Source: Gammaproteobacteria bacterium
GTDB taxonomy: Bacteria > Pseudomonadota > Gammaproteobacteria > Steroidobacterales > Steroidobacteraceae
DNA: 64,000 nucleotides
Assembly: GCA_003164785.1 (NCBI GenBank)
Contig: PLUE01000022.1
Span: 319,539 to 383,538 of the forward strand
Direction of reading: 5' to 3'
How positions within the stretch are numbered: the first letter of the stretch is position 1; each line of letters starts with the position of its first letter. The position numbers and the translations under genes were made by a program. This document shows, one piece after another, positions 18,424 to 28,518 of this stretch. Under the pieces are notes generated by a model. That model saw nothing but the letters and a program-made list of their open reading frames with translations, was not told the DNA's origin and made no database searches.

Positions 18424-19092
18424 ATGACCATCTCGTCGATCGACTGGGATTTCTGGCGAACCATGCCGGAGGTCAAGGTCTGGCAGGCAATCGCGCTGTC
18501 GCTCGGCATCGATCCCGACCGGATGGATCAGTCTCGCGATTATGGCAGGCTGGCGCCGGCCGACGCGGACGTGGCCAACGCGCGCATGCGGACCGAATTC
18601 GCCGGGCGCCTGCAGCTGCTCGTTGCCGCTCTGCCGGATCCCGAGCATTTCACGAAGGGCTTGGTCAGTTCCGACACGCCCGCGAACCATCGCGTCCAAT
18701 TGAAACAAGTCGCCGCCTGGCTTCGCCTGACGGGACGCCTTCCCTTGGCGGAGAGCTTTCTGATCGCGACCGGGGTGTCGCAGCCCCCGGCGGCGCCGCC
18801 GGGGGCCGCATCCTCCGACGACAGTACGCCCGATGAGAAACGACCGCCGCTCACGGAGCTGCAAAAAATGCAGTCCTGGCAGGAGGACCAGTTGCGCCGT
18901 GCCACCCGGTCGCTCGGTTTTGATCCGATGGCCTTGCCGCCCGAGGATCGACAGAACGATTTCTTCGTCAAGGCCGTCATACGGACACGCTGCGAGAAGA
19001 ATCACCCCGTGAAGATGCGAACCGCGGTATTCAACAAGACCTGGGATCGGATGATGAACGGTACGCCGCCCGGCCTGCGCTACGCAGTCTGA
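18424..19092 (+). CDS. Hypothetical protein
   Basis: About 222 residues from ATG 18424, which has a good AAGGAG site 7 bases upstream. No family recognised. The N-terminus (IDWDFWRTMPEVKVWQAIAL) and the spacing of Trp/Leu resemble short cytoplasmic proteins found in phage or mobile contexts that begin with a W-x-x-M-P-x-V-x-x-W-x-A motif. The middle (about residues 118-145) is Pro/Ala/Ser-rich and probably a linker; the C-terminal part is basic. No signal peptide or membrane segment. An antisense open frame over the same region (18331-19116) is judged a shadow. Confidence 0.6.
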   Translation: MTISSIDWDFWRTMPEVKVWQAIALSLGIDPDRMDQSRDYGRLAPADADVANARMRTEFAGRLQLLVAALPDPEHFTKGLVSSDTPANHRVQLKQVAAWLRLTGRLPLAESFLIATGVSQPPAAPPGAASSDDSTPDEKRPPLTELQKMQSWQEDQLRRATRSLGFDPMALPPEDRQNDFFVKAVIRTRCEKNHPVKMRTAVFNKTWDRMMNGTPPGLRYAV

Positions 19093-19192
19093 GTGCGACC
19101 CTCGCGGCGGCCGCAAGCTGCACCGTGTCGGTCCGGTTCAAGCCGGTGTCGAAGGGCTCCAAATCGGCCGTGGTGAGCGCCGTGGACCACAC

Positions 19193-20623
19193 CTACAGCC
19201 GCGAGCTGTCCCAGCCGCCGCCCAGGTCGCTGATCAAAGAGACGGCATCGACGAGACGGCTTTGCTGCACGCTGAGCGCGCTCTGCTGATCGGCCAACTG
19301 GGTGGCCTGGGCCGCGGCCACGGTCGTGTAGTCGACCGTTCCCGCCTGGAACTCCGCGAGCGCGATCTCCGAGCCGCGTATGGCATCGCGCACCGCCACG
19401 TCGAGCGCCTTCGCCTGGTCGGCGAGAATGCGCAGTCCCGATAGATCGTTCTCCACGTCCTGGAACGCCGTGAGCACGGTGCCGCGATAGCCCGCGACCG
19501 CCGCCTCATAGGCCGCCTTGGCCGCCTCGACCTCGGCGTGGCGTGCGCCGAAGTCGAGCAGCGTTTCGGTGCCGGTCGCACCGACCGACCACACGTGATT
19601 CGCTGCGCGCAAGAGGCCGGCGAGCGGAGTTTGCGTGAACCCCGCCGCCGCCGATAGCGAGAGCGTCGGGTAGTACGCCGCCACTGCGATGCCGATGGCG
19701 GCGTTCTGCGCCGCCATGGTGCGCTCGGCGGCCGCGATGTCGGGCCGACGCTGCAACAATACCGAGGGCACGCCGGCCGGAACCTGCGGCAGCGTCGGCA
19801 TGACGGTGCTGTGCGGAATCTCGAGTTCCTCGGGATTCTTGCCCACCAGCACCGCGATGGCATGAGCGTACTGCGCGCGTGCGACCCCGAGACCGATCAA
19901 GCTCGCCTGCGTCGTCTCCAGGGCGACACGCGCCGTGATCACGGCGGAGGGCGGGGCGGCGGTGATCCCCGCCTCTCCCTGATGCTCCGTGACCTCCAGC
20001 GAGGCGCGATAGGCATCGACGGTCCGTTGCTGCAGATCGATGTTCGCATCCGCGAGCCGCAGCTCGATGAGCGTGGTGGCGAGCAATGCCTGCTCCGACA
20101 GAGTCGCATTGGCGAGGATCGCCTCATCGGACTGCGCGGTCGCCGCATTCTCCTCGATCAAGCGCCGCACCTGGCCCCAGATGTCGAGCGTCCAACTGGC
20201 CGTGCCTTCGAGCGAACCCGAGTTGACCGCGCCCCGGGTGCCCGCGAACGCCACACCGCCGGTGGTCGCCGCGGACGCCGACGATCGGGTCGCCGAGCCG
20301 GTCACGCCGATGGTGGGAAACAGTTCACTGCGGGCCAGCTTTACCTCGGCCAATGCCCGTTGGTAATTCTCAAAATCCTGACGTACGGTCTGATTCGACA
20401 CGGCCACCTGCGGCTCCAGCTGGTCGAGCAAGGGATCCTGGAAATCGGTCCACCAATCGCCCTTCGGCGCCGCGTCCGCCGGCGCCGCCGCCGTCCAGCC
20501 GGGCTGTTCCTTGTACTGAGCCGGCACGGAAGCCGCGGGCCGGTGATAGTCCGGCCCGACCAGACAGGCGCCGAGCATGCCGCCCAGCATGACGATCAAC
20601 GCGGTTTTGATGCTGGTATTCAT
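19193..20623 (-). CDS. RND efflux outer-membrane lipoprotein, NodT/OprM family
   Basis: 476 residues. A lipoprotein signal ends at GMLGAC (Cys near residue 20), followed by LVGPDYHRP, the hallmark of NodT/OprM channel proteins. Two OEP-type repeats of alpha-hairpin coiled coils follow. It would form the trimeric outer-membrane duct for the RND pump encoded upstream. Its ATG overlaps the stop of the second RND gene by 4 bases (ATGA), so it is the last gene of the efflux operon. Confidence 0.92.
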   Translation of the reverse strand: MNTSIKTALIVMLGGMLGACLVGPDYHRPAASVPAQYKEQPGWTAAAPADAAPKGDWWTDFQDPLLDQLEPQVAVSNQTVRQDFENYQRALAEVKLARSELFPTIGVTGSATRSSASAATTGGVAFAGTRGAVNSGSLEGTASWTLDIWGQVRRLIEENAATAQSDEAILANATLSEQALLATTLIELRLADANIDLQQRTVDAYRASLEVTEHQGEAGITAAPPSAVITARVALETTQASLIGLGVARAQYAHAIAVLVGKNPEELEIPHSTVMPTLPQVPAGVPSVLLQRRPDIAAAERTMAAQNAAIGIAVAAYYPTLSLSAAAGFTQTPLAGLLRAANHVWSVGATGTETLLDFGARHAEVEAAKAAYEAAVAGYRGTVLTAFQDVENDLSGLRILADQAKALDVAVRDAIRGSEIALAEFQAGTVDYTTVAAAQATQLADQQSALSVQQSRLVDAVSLISDLGGGWDSSRL

Positions 20624-23600
20624 GTTGCCGAGCCTAGATCCTTTCGCCAGGACAACCCCGCCGTCGCGCTTCGCAGGCGAACCCGCACGCGGTCGAGGAA
20701 CAAATAAATAACGGGTGTCGTGTACAACGTGACCAATTGACTGAGGATGAGACCGCCCATGACGGTGATGCCGAGCGGCTGACGCAATGAGGCGCCCTGA
20801 CCGATGCCGATCGCCAGCGGCAGCGCGCCGAGCACCGCCGCCGCCGTGGTCATCATGATCGGCCTTAAGCGGATGACCGCCGCTTCGTGGATCGCCGTCT
20901 TCGCCTCCACATGCTGCTCGCGCTGCGCGTGAATCGCCACATCGATCATCATGATCGCATTCTTTTTGACGATGCCGATCAACAGGATGATGCCGATCAA
21001 CGCGATCACCGAAAACGGCGTGCCGAAAATCAGCAGAGCCAGGGTTGCGCCGATGCCCGCCGAGGGCAGAGTGGACAGGATGGTGATCGGGTGAATCGTG
21101 TTTTCGTACAGGATGCCGAGCACGATGTAGACGGCCGCCAGCGCCGCCAGGATCAGCAGCGGCATGGTCGACATCGACTGCGCGTACACCTGTCCGGCGC
21201 CGGCGAAGTTGCCGTGAATCGAGGCGGGCATCCCCAGCTCCCGCATCGCCTCATCGATCGTGGCGGCGGCCTGGCTCAACGAGCCGCCCGGCGCGAGGTT
21301 GAACGAAATGGTCGCGGCCACGAGACCGTTCTGGTGGTTCACCTGGGTTGCGGTGTGATTGCTATGATACGAGGCCAGGGCCGGCAGCGGCACCATGGTC
21401 TCGGCCGCCGTGCTGTCCGCGGAGCCGGTGGAACTTCCGCCGCGGCTGTTGGAGATGCTGTTGGTGACCGCATTCGCCTCGGCGTTGGAGTTGAGCGCAC
21501 TGGTCGCGGATGAGGTGCTCGACGTGGCGGCGATCGCGGTGAACGCGCTCACCCCCTTGATCGTGGCGCTCGGCGCCTGCGTCTGTGCGGTGCCCGTCGC
21601 ATTGCCGGCCGCCGTGCTGAAGTAGGTGCGATCGAGCGCATTCGGGTACTGCCAATATCTGGGCGCCACTTCCATCACCACGAAGTACTGATTGAACGGA
21701 TTGAAGATGGTCGACACGCTGCGCTGCCCGAACGCATCATAGAGCACGTTGTCGATCTGGTTCGCCTGGAAACCGTAGCGCGTGGCGCTTTTGCGATCGA
21801 TGGTGACGAAGGCCTGAAGGCCGTTCTGTTGCATGTCCGAATTCACGTCCACGATCCGGCCTGGAACCTTGGAGAGCGCGGCCACCAGCTTGGGAGTCCA
21901 GTTGTAAAGGGCGGCCGTGTCCTCGCTGGTCAAGGTGTACTGATATTCGGCCGCCGACTGGCGCCCGCCGATGCGCAGATCCTGCGTCGCCTGCAGGAAC
22001 AGGCGCGCGCCCGTGACGCGATTGAGCTTGGGGCGCAACCGCTGGACCACTTGATCGGCCGACACGTGGCGCTCCGCCAACGGCTTCAACGCGACGAATA
22101 CGTTGGCCGTATTCAGCGCGCGCGTGCCGGTGAAGCCGATCACCGACGCCACCGCCGGGTCCGTCTGCACGATCTGCTGCAGCTGCTGCAGCTTGCTCTC
22201 CATCGCCTGGAAGGAAATGCTCTGGTCCGCAATGATCTGGCCCATGAGGAGGCCGTTGTCCTGCTCCGGGAAGAACGTCGACGGGACCAGTCTGAACAGC
22301 ACGATGTTGACGCCGATCAGGACGATCAACAGCACGCCGACCAACAGGGCATGATCGAGCACGGCGGTGAGTGAGCGCGAATACGCTCCCTTGAAGCGTT
22401 CGAACTGCGCCTCTGCCCAGGTCGCCCACCGGCCACGGGTGTGCTGGGCCTCGGCACGGAGCAGGTACGCGCACATGGTCGGCGTGATGGTGAGCGAGAT
22501 GACCAGGGAGAACAGGATCGCGATCGACAGGGTCACCGCGAATTCGTGGAAGAGCAGCCCGACGATGCCGGGCATCAGCAGAATGGGAATGAAAACCGCG
22601 ATCAACGACAGGCTCATCGAAATGACGGTGAAGCTGACCTCGGCGCTGCCCCGGAGCGCCGCCTCGTGCACATCCGTGCCGGATTCGACGTGCCGCACGA
22701 CGTTCTCCAGCACGACCACGGCATCGTCCACGACGAAGCCGGTGGCGATCGTCAAGGCCATCAGCGACAGATTGTCGAGGCTGTAGCCGAGCAGATACAT
22801 CGGGCCGAACGTCCCGACGATGGACAGCGGCAGAACCACCGCGGGTATCAGGGTGGCCCGCGGCGATTGCAGAAACACGTAAACCACGCCGATGACCAGC
22901 AATACGGCGATGAACAGGGTCCGCTCCGTGTCGCCCACGGCGGCGTTGACCGATTGCGAGCGGTCGCTCGCCACGTGCACCTGGATGCTGGGTGGCAACG
23001 TCGCAAGCACCGCCGGCAGCACCTTCTTGATCTGGGCGACGGTCTTGATGATGTTGGCGCCGGGCAGCGGGAAGACGATCACGCCCACCGTCGGCAGGCC
23101 GTTGAAAAAGCCCGCATTGCGGATGTTTTCGTTGGAGTCGACGACGGCGGCGACATCGTGCAGGAAGACGGGAGCGCCCGCGCGAAAGCCGATGACGAGA
23201 TCACGGTAATCCGCCGCCCTGCTCGCCTGATCGTTCGACAGCACCTCGTAACGCTGGTCGCCCTGATCGATGTAGCCTTTCGCGCTGTTGGCATTGGCCG
23301 CGGCGATCGCCGCCCGCACATCCTCCAGCCCGATGCCGTAGCTGTTCAGCTTGTCGGGCTCGAGTTCCACGCGCACCGACGGCAGCGCGCTGCCGCCCAG
23401 CTGGATCTGGCCCACGCCGTCGATCTGCGACAACTGCTGCTGAATGATGGTATCCGCCGAATCGTAGAGCTGCGCGGTGGTGAGCGTGCTCGAGGTCAGA
23501 CCCAGGATGATGATCGGCGAATCCGCCGGATTGTATTCCCGATAACTCGGATTGTTGCGCAGCGTGGTCGGCAGATCGGCGCGCGCCGCCTGGATCGCCG

Positions 23601-23928
23601 CCTCCACGTCGCGCGCCGCGCCATTGATGTCCCGATTGAGAGCGAACTGCACCACGACCATCGAGGAGCCCACGAAGTTGGTCGAGGTCAGTTCGGTGAC
23701 GCCGGCGATCGTTCCGAGTCGCCGCTCGAGCGGCTCGGCAACGGTGGACGCCATGATCTCCGGGCTCGCGCCGGCCATGTTCGCCTGCACCGCGATGACA
23801 GGATACGTGACGTCCGGCAGCGGGGCGACGGGCAGGTGAAAATACGCGAGCATGCCCGACAATGCGATGGCGACCGCCAGCAATGAGGTCGCGACCGGCC
23901 GATTGATGAACAGCGCGGGGATGCTCAC
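20620..23928 (-). CDS. RND efflux inner-membrane transporter, MdtC-like, with a low-complexity insert
   Basis: 1102 residues, about 75 more than usual. HAE1-type RND features are present: N-terminal IPALFINRPVATSLL, a paired-Asp proton relay in TM4 (GFVVDDAVVVLENV) and LIGIVKKNAIMMIDVA in TM11. The extra length is an Ala/Ser/Thr/Asn-rich segment at about residues 768-850, in the second periplasmic loop. In MdtABC systems two different RND subunits assemble as a heterotrimer, and the adjacent gene would encode the other. Start and stop each overlap neighbours by 4 bases. Confidence 0.93.
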   Translation of the reverse strand: MSIPALFINRPVATSLLAVAIALSGMLAYFHLPVAPLPDVTYPVIAVQANMAGASPEIMASTVAEPLERRLGTIAGVTELTSTNFVGSSMVVVQFALNRDINGAARDVEAAIQAARADLPTTLRNNPSYREYNPADSPIIILGLTSSTLTTAQLYDSADTIIQQQLSQIDGVGQIQLGGSALPSVRVELEPDKLNSYGIGLEDVRAAIAAANANSAKGYIDQGDQRYEVLSNDQASRAADYRDLVIGFRAGAPVFLHDVAAVVDSNENIRNAGFFNGLPTVGVIVFPLPGANIIKTVAQIKKVLPAVLATLPPSIQVHVASDRSQSVNAAVGDTERTLFIAVLLVIGVVYVFLQSPRATLIPAVVLPLSIVGTFGPMYLLGYSLDNLSLMALTIATGFVVDDAVVVLENVVRHVESGTDVHEAALRGSAEVSFTVISMSLSLIAVFIPILLMPGIVGLLFHEFAVTLSIAILFSLVISLTITPTMCAYLLRAEAQHTRGRWATWAEAQFERFKGAYSRSLTAVLDHALLVGVLLIVLIGVNIVLFRLVPSTFFPEQDNGLLMGQIIADQSISFQAMESKLQQLQQIVQTDPAVASVIGFTGTRALNTANVFVALKPLAERHVSADQVVQRLRPKLNRVTGARLFLQATQDLRIGGRQSAAEYQYTLTSEDTAALYNWTPKLVAALSKVPGRIVDVNSDMQQNGLQAFVTIDRKSATRYGFQANQIDNVLYDAFGQRSVSTIFNPFNQYFVVMEVAPRYWQYPNALDRTYFSTAAGNATGTAQTQAPSATIKGVSAFTAIAATSSTSSATSALNSNAEANAVTNSISNSRGGSSTGSADSTAAETMVPLPALASYHSNHTATQVNHQNGLVAATISFNLAPGGSLSQAAATIDEAMRELGMPASIHGNFAGAGQVYAQSMSTMPLLILAALAAVYIVLGILYENTIHPITILSTLPSAGIGATLALLIFGTPFSVIALIGIILLIGIVKKNAIMMIDVAIHAQREQHVEAKTAIHEAAVIRLRPIMMTTAAAVLGALPLAIGIGQGASLRQPLGITVMGGLILSQLVTLYTTPVIYLFLDRVRVRLRSATAGLSWRKDLGSAT

Positions 23929-26900
23929 GTCGCCTCCTCGGTCGCGGGCGCCGGCCGCGGCTTGGGGTTCCAGCGCTGCGAGAGGCGGTCGAAGAACAGG
24001 TAGATCACCGGCGTCGTGAACAAGGTCAGCACCTGGCTCACCATCAGCCCACCGATGATCGCGAGGCCGAGCGGCCGGCGCAATTCGGAGCCCGTCCCCG
24101 TGCCGACCAGCAGCGGTAACGCGCCGAGCATCGCCGCGAGCGTGGTCATCAGGATCGGCCGGAACCGCAGCAAGGAGGCCTGGAAGATGGCCTCTTCCGC
24201 CGATTTGCCGTGGTGACGCTCCGCCTCGAGCGCGAAGTCCACGATCATGATGCCGTTTTTCTTCACGATGCCGATCAGCAGCACGATCCCGATGATGCCG
24301 ATCACGTCCAGATCGCTGCCGGCCAGCATCAACGCCAGCAGCGCGCCGATGCCGGCCGACGGCAGGGTCGACAAGATCGTCACCGGATGGATGTAGCTCT
24401 CGTAGAGCACGCCCAGCACCAGGTAGACGGTCACCAGCGCGGCCCCCAAGAGAAACACCTCGCTCGACAGCGAATCTTGGAAGGCCTGGGCCGCGCCCTG
24501 GAAGGAGGTGGTGATGGACGGCGGCAGGTGCACCGCTCGTTCAGCCTCCGCGACGTCCTCCACCGCCGCACTCAGCGATGCGCCCTGGGCAAGATTGAAC
24601 GAAATGGTGACCGCCGGGAATTGCGCCAGGTGGCTCACCACCAACGGCGACTTGGTGATCTTGATGTCGGCAATCCCGCTCAAGGGCACCTGCCCGCTGG
24701 TGGCGGTCTGGCTCGGCAGATACAGGGCGCCCAGCGCCTGTAGATTGGGAAGGCTGCCCGGTTTGGCGACCAGCACCACGCGATACTGGTTGGACTGGTT
24801 GAAGATGGTCGAGACGATGCGCTGGCCGAGCGCGTCGTACAGGGCATTGTCGATGGTTGCCGGCGTGATGCCGTAGCGTGCGGCCAATTGCCGGTTCACC
24901 ACCACGTTGACGCTCAATCCATCATTGTCGAGGTCGCTGGTCACGTCGGTGATGGACGGGATCTGCCTCATGCGCTGCATGAGTTGCGGCACGTAGGCTT
25001 GGAATGCCTGCTGGTTCGGCCCCCGAAGGACGAATTGATATTGATTCGGCGACACCACGGTGTCGAGTGTGAGGTCCTGCTCCGGCTGCATATACAGCTT
25101 GATGCCGGACACGCCGGCGACTTCGCCCTGCAGACGCCTGGCGATTTGGGCCGCACTCAAGGACCGATCGCCATGCGGGCGCAGATTGATGAGAAAGCGG
25201 CCGTTGTTCAGGGTCGTGTTGATGCCGTCGATGCCGATGTAGGAGGTGATCGAGGTCACATCCGGATCCTTCATGATGAGATCGGCGAGTGCCGTCTGGC
25301 GTTCCGCCATGGCCTTGTAGGACACGGAGTTGTCGGCCACGCTGATTGCCTGGATGACGCCCACGTCCTGGACCGGGAACAACCCCTTGGGAATGGCGAT
25401 GTACAGGATCGCGGTCAACGCCACGGTGGCCGTGCCGACCAGCAAGGTGAGGACCTGATGCTGCAGCACCCAGCGCAGCCCGCGCTCGTAGGCCGCGAGC
25501 GTCTTGTCGAACAGCCCTTCGCTGAAGCGTTCGAAGCGGCTCGGCGCACGCTCCGCCTTGCGCCGCAGGATGCGCGCGCACAGCATCGGCACGAGCGTCA
25601 AGGACACCACCGCCGAGATCACGATGGTGACGGCGAGAGTGACGGCGAATTCGCTGAACAGCCGTCCGATCACCCCGCCCATGAACAGCAGCGGAATCAG
25701 CACGGCGATCAGCGAGATCGTGAGGGACATGATGGTGAAGCCGATCTGCCCCGCTCCCTCGAGCGCCGCATCCAAGGGGCTCTTGCCCTCCTCGAGGAAC
25801 CGCACGATGTTCTCGATCATCACGATCGAATCGTCGACCACGAAGCCGGTGGCGACGATCAAGGCCATCAGCGAGAGGTTGTCGATCGAGTAATTCAGTT
25901 CATACATGACCGCCAGCGTGGCGATCAAGGAGACGGGCACGGAGATGCTGGGAATGAGGGTGGCCGGCACGTTGCGCAGGAACACGAAGATCACGAGCAC
26001 GACCAGCGCGATCGAAAGCCCCAACTCGAAGGCGGCATCGGACACCGAGGCCCGGATCACCCCGGTGCTGTCGGCGACGATCGTCACCTGCATCGCCTGC
26101 GGCAGGCTGGCCAGAAGCTGCGGCAGCTGCTTCTTGATCTGATCCACGGTCGCGATCACGTTCGCGCCCGGCTGCCGCATCACGTTGAGCACGATCGCCG
26201 GCTTGTGGTTGAACCACGCACCCTGTTCGACGTCCTGCGCAGCCTGCGTTACCTCCGCGACATCGCGCAGGAAAACCGGCGCGCCGTTCTGATAGGCGAT
26301 GATCGAGTCCAGATAATCCTTCGGATCCTGGATCTGGTCGTTGTCGTTGATCGTGTAATCCAGTTCCGGCCCGTCGAAGTTGCCCTTCGGCTGGCTGACA
26401 TTGATGTCGGCGAGCAACGTGCGCAGATCATCAATGTTGAGCCCGTAGCCGGCCATCTTGTGCGGATCGATCTCCACCCGCACCGCCGGCACGTTGCCGC
26501 CCGATGGCGTCACCTGGCCGACTCCGGGCACCTCGGCGATTCTCGATCCCAGACGATTGCTGGCGACATCCTGCAGCTGCGTCAAGGACATCGAATCGGA
26601 CGTGAGCGCCAGCGTCAGGACGGGCTGGTCGGCGGGATTCACCTTCGCATACACCGGCGGTGCCGGCAGGCCCGTGGGCAACAAGCTGTTGGCCGAATTG
26701 ATGGCCTGCTGTACGTTCTGCTCCGCGACGTCGAGATTGAGCGCGAGATTGAACTGCAGTGTGATGACCGAGGCGCCGGCGGAGCTGGCCGATGTCATCT
26801 GCGCAAGACCCGGGATCTCCCCCAGTTGGACCTCCAGGGGCGCGGTGACGGTGGTCGCCATGACCTGGGGACTGGCGCCGGGATAGAACGTCTCCACCTG

Positions 26901-27035
26901 GATCGTCGGATAGTCGACCGCCGGCAACGAGGAAATCGGCAGGAACCGCATGGCCACGAGGCCCACGAGCACCAGCGCGATCATCAGCAACGAGGTCGCG
27001 ACCGGCCTGAGGATGAAGAGGCGGGAGATGTTCAA
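23925..27035 (-). CDS. RND efflux inner-membrane transporter, MdtB-like
   Basis: 1036 residues, normal RND length. N-terminus NISRLFILRPVATSLLMIAL, TM4 GFVVDDSIVMIENIVRF with the paired Asp of the proton relay, and IGIVKKNGIMIVDFALEAER late in the protein, all typical of MdtB/MdtC. Drug:proton antiporter of the inner membrane, expected to pair with the downstream MdtC-like subunit. The order MFP, RND, RND, OMF follows the mdtABC arrangement, but with an OMF in place of mdtD and without baeSR in view. Confidence 0.94.
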   Translation of the reverse strand: MNISRLFILRPVATSLLMIALVLVGLVAMRFLPISSLPAVDYPTIQVETFYPGASPQVMATTVTAPLEVQLGEIPGLAQMTSASSAGASVITLQFNLALNLDVAEQNVQQAINSANSLLPTGLPAPPVYAKVNPADQPVLTLALTSDSMSLTQLQDVASNRLGSRIAEVPGVGQVTPSGGNVPAVRVEIDPHKMAGYGLNIDDLRTLLADINVSQPKGNFDGPELDYTINDNDQIQDPKDYLDSIIAYQNGAPVFLRDVAEVTQAAQDVEQGAWFNHKPAIVLNVMRQPGANVIATVDQIKKQLPQLLASLPQAMQVTIVADSTGVIRASVSDAAFELGLSIALVVLVIFVFLRNVPATLIPSISVPVSLIATLAVMYELNYSIDNLSLMALIVATGFVVDDSIVMIENIVRFLEEGKSPLDAALEGAGQIGFTIMSLTISLIAVLIPLLFMGGVIGRLFSEFAVTLAVTIVISAVVSLTLVPMLCARILRRKAERAPSRFERFSEGLFDKTLAAYERGLRWVLQHQVLTLLVGTATVALTAILYIAIPKGLFPVQDVGVIQAISVADNSVSYKAMAERQTALADLIMKDPDVTSITSYIGIDGINTTLNNGRFLINLRPHGDRSLSAAQIARRLQGEVAGVSGIKLYMQPEQDLTLDTVVSPNQYQFVLRGPNQQAFQAYVPQLMQRMRQIPSITDVTSDLDNDGLSVNVVVNRQLAARYGITPATIDNALYDALGQRIVSTIFNQSNQYRVVLVAKPGSLPNLQALGALYLPSQTATSGQVPLSGIADIKITKSPLVVSHLAQFPAVTISFNLAQGASLSAAVEDVAEAERAVHLPPSITTSFQGAAQAFQDSLSSEVFLLGAALVTVYLVLGVLYESYIHPVTILSTLPSAGIGALLALMLAGSDLDVIGIIGIVLLIGIVKKNGIMIVDFALEAERHHGKSAEEAIFQASLLRFRPILMTTLAAMLGALPLLVGTGTGSELRRPLGLAIIGGLMVSQVLTLFTTPVIYLFFDRLSQRWNPKPRPAPATEEAT

Positions 27036-27062
27036 GGGGCGCGCATCGACAAGGGATGCTCG

Positions 27063-28289
27063 TCAGCCATCGGCGGGTGCAGCCGCGGCCTGGGCGGGTG
27101 CGCCGGACTTTTTGCCGGTGGTTGCGCGCGCCGCGCCGCCCGCCGGCGCGCTGCTGATCTTCGCTCCATCGCTCAACCGGTCGGTCCCGTCGATCACGAC
27201 CGTGTCCCCCGCGGCGAGGCCGGACAGTATCGCCGTGGTCTTGCCATCGCTCGGGCCCAGCGTGATCTTGCGCACGGATACGGTCTGATTGGCATTGACG
27301 AGGTACACATAGTCTCCGGGCGCACCGCTCAACACGGCGGGCGTCGGCACCAGCACTGCCTGGCTCAATGTGTCGACGAGCATTTCGACGTTGATGAATT
27401 CGCTCGGGAACAACGCCTCGTCATCGTTCGGAAAACTGGCGCGCAGCGTGACCGTGCCGGTGCTCGTCGCCATCTGATTGCTGATGGCATACAGCGTGCC
27501 GGTGGCGATCTTGCGGCTGTTGTCGCTCGTATACGCGGTGACCGGCAGCTTTGCGCCGGCGTTCACCCGTTGAACCACTCGGTCGAGGTCGTTCTGGGCC
27601 ACCGTGAACTCGACTGTCGTCGGCTTCATGGTGGTGATGACCACGATACCGGGCGAGCTCGAGGCCGTGACATAATTTCCCGGATCGACGAGACGCAGCC
27701 CGACCCGGCCGGACACCGGCGCCGTGATACGGCAGTACGCCAGATCGAGCCGGTACTGATCGATGCTGGCCTGGTCGTTCTTGACCTGGGCCTCATCCTG
27801 TTCGACGGTGAACTGCTGATCGGCAAGCGTCTGTGGCGCGATGGCCTTCTGTTTCTGCAGTTGTTCGTAACGGGCCAGGTCGGAGCGCGCCTGCGCCAGC
27901 ACGGCCTGATCCTTGAGCAAGGCGGCCTGCGCCTGACGCAGGTCGATTTCATACTGTCGCGGATCGATCTGGGCGAGAAACTGGCCCTTCGTCACATCCT
28001 GCCCTTCCCGATAACCCACCTCGGTCAGATAGCCGCTGAGCTGCGGCAATACCGTCACGGTCGCGACCGGTGTGACGGTGCCGAGTTCGCGCAGCGTTTC
28101 CGGCATGTCGCCGTGGGTCGCTTGCGCGACCTTGACGACCTGGGGCGCGGCCCCGCGCGCAGCAGGCTTGCGCTTGAATACCTGCACCAGGACGAAGATG
28201 AGCAAAATCACTGCCGCCACGGCCAGGATCAGGCGAATTCGATGTTTTGGGGGGCCTTTTACAGTGTGTGTGTCCTGCGTTTCGGTCAT
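27063..28289 (-). CDS. RND efflux membrane-fusion (periplasmic adaptor) protein, MdtA-like
   Basis: About 408 residues. An N-terminal signal anchor (RIRLILAVAAVILLIFVLVQV) is followed by a lipoyl half-motif region (VLPQLSGYLTEVGYREGQDV), a coiled-coil hairpin (about residues 100-180), the second lipoyl half (ITAPVSGRVGLRLVDPGNYV) and beta-barrel segments. It joins the RND pump to the outer-membrane channel. The start is placed at ATG 28289, preceded at 5 bases by GGAG; an ATG at 28322 is also open. The C-terminal about 35 residues are Ala/Gly/Lys-rich and probably disordered. First gene of the operon. Confidence 0.93.
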   Translation of the reverse strand: MTETQDTHTVKGPPKHRIRLILAVAAVILLIFVLVQVFKRKPAARGAAPQVVKVAQATHGDMPETLRELGTVTPVATVTVLPQLSGYLTEVGYREGQDVTKGQFLAQIDPRQYEIDLRQAQAALLKDQAVLAQARSDLARYEQLQKQKAIAPQTLADQQFTVEQDEAQVKNDQASIDQYRLDLAYCRITAPVSGRVGLRLVDPGNYVTASSSPGIVVITTMKPTTVEFTVAQNDLDRVVQRVNAGAKLPVTAYTSDNSRKIATGTLYAISNQMATSTGTVTLRASFPNDDEALFPSEFINVEMLVDTLSQAVLVPTPAVLSGAPGDYVYLVNANQTVSVRKITLGPSDGKTTAILSGLAAGDTVVIDGTDRLSDGAKISSAPAGGAARATTGKKSGAPAQAAAAPADG

Positions 28290-28518
28290 TCGGTCTCCAG
28301 ATGCCGTACTGGTCGTGGCCATGGGGCACCCTTCATACCATCAACCACCGGACAACATCCATCATTCGGCTCCAAGATCATGTTCTGCCGCAACGGCATC
28401 CGGGATTACCCAGAGTGGGCGTTCAGACCACTCGGCGCGCTCATAGGTTCACTTAAATTTGTTTGCGACCCCGCGAGGGAGGATCGATCAGGAATCTGCG
28501 GCGGCGCGCAAGCCGTTC

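Noticed and set aside
18331..19116. Minus-strand open frame opposite the hypothetical gene at 18424
   Set aside because: Lacks a ribosome-binding site; the plus frame has a good one and less biased composition.
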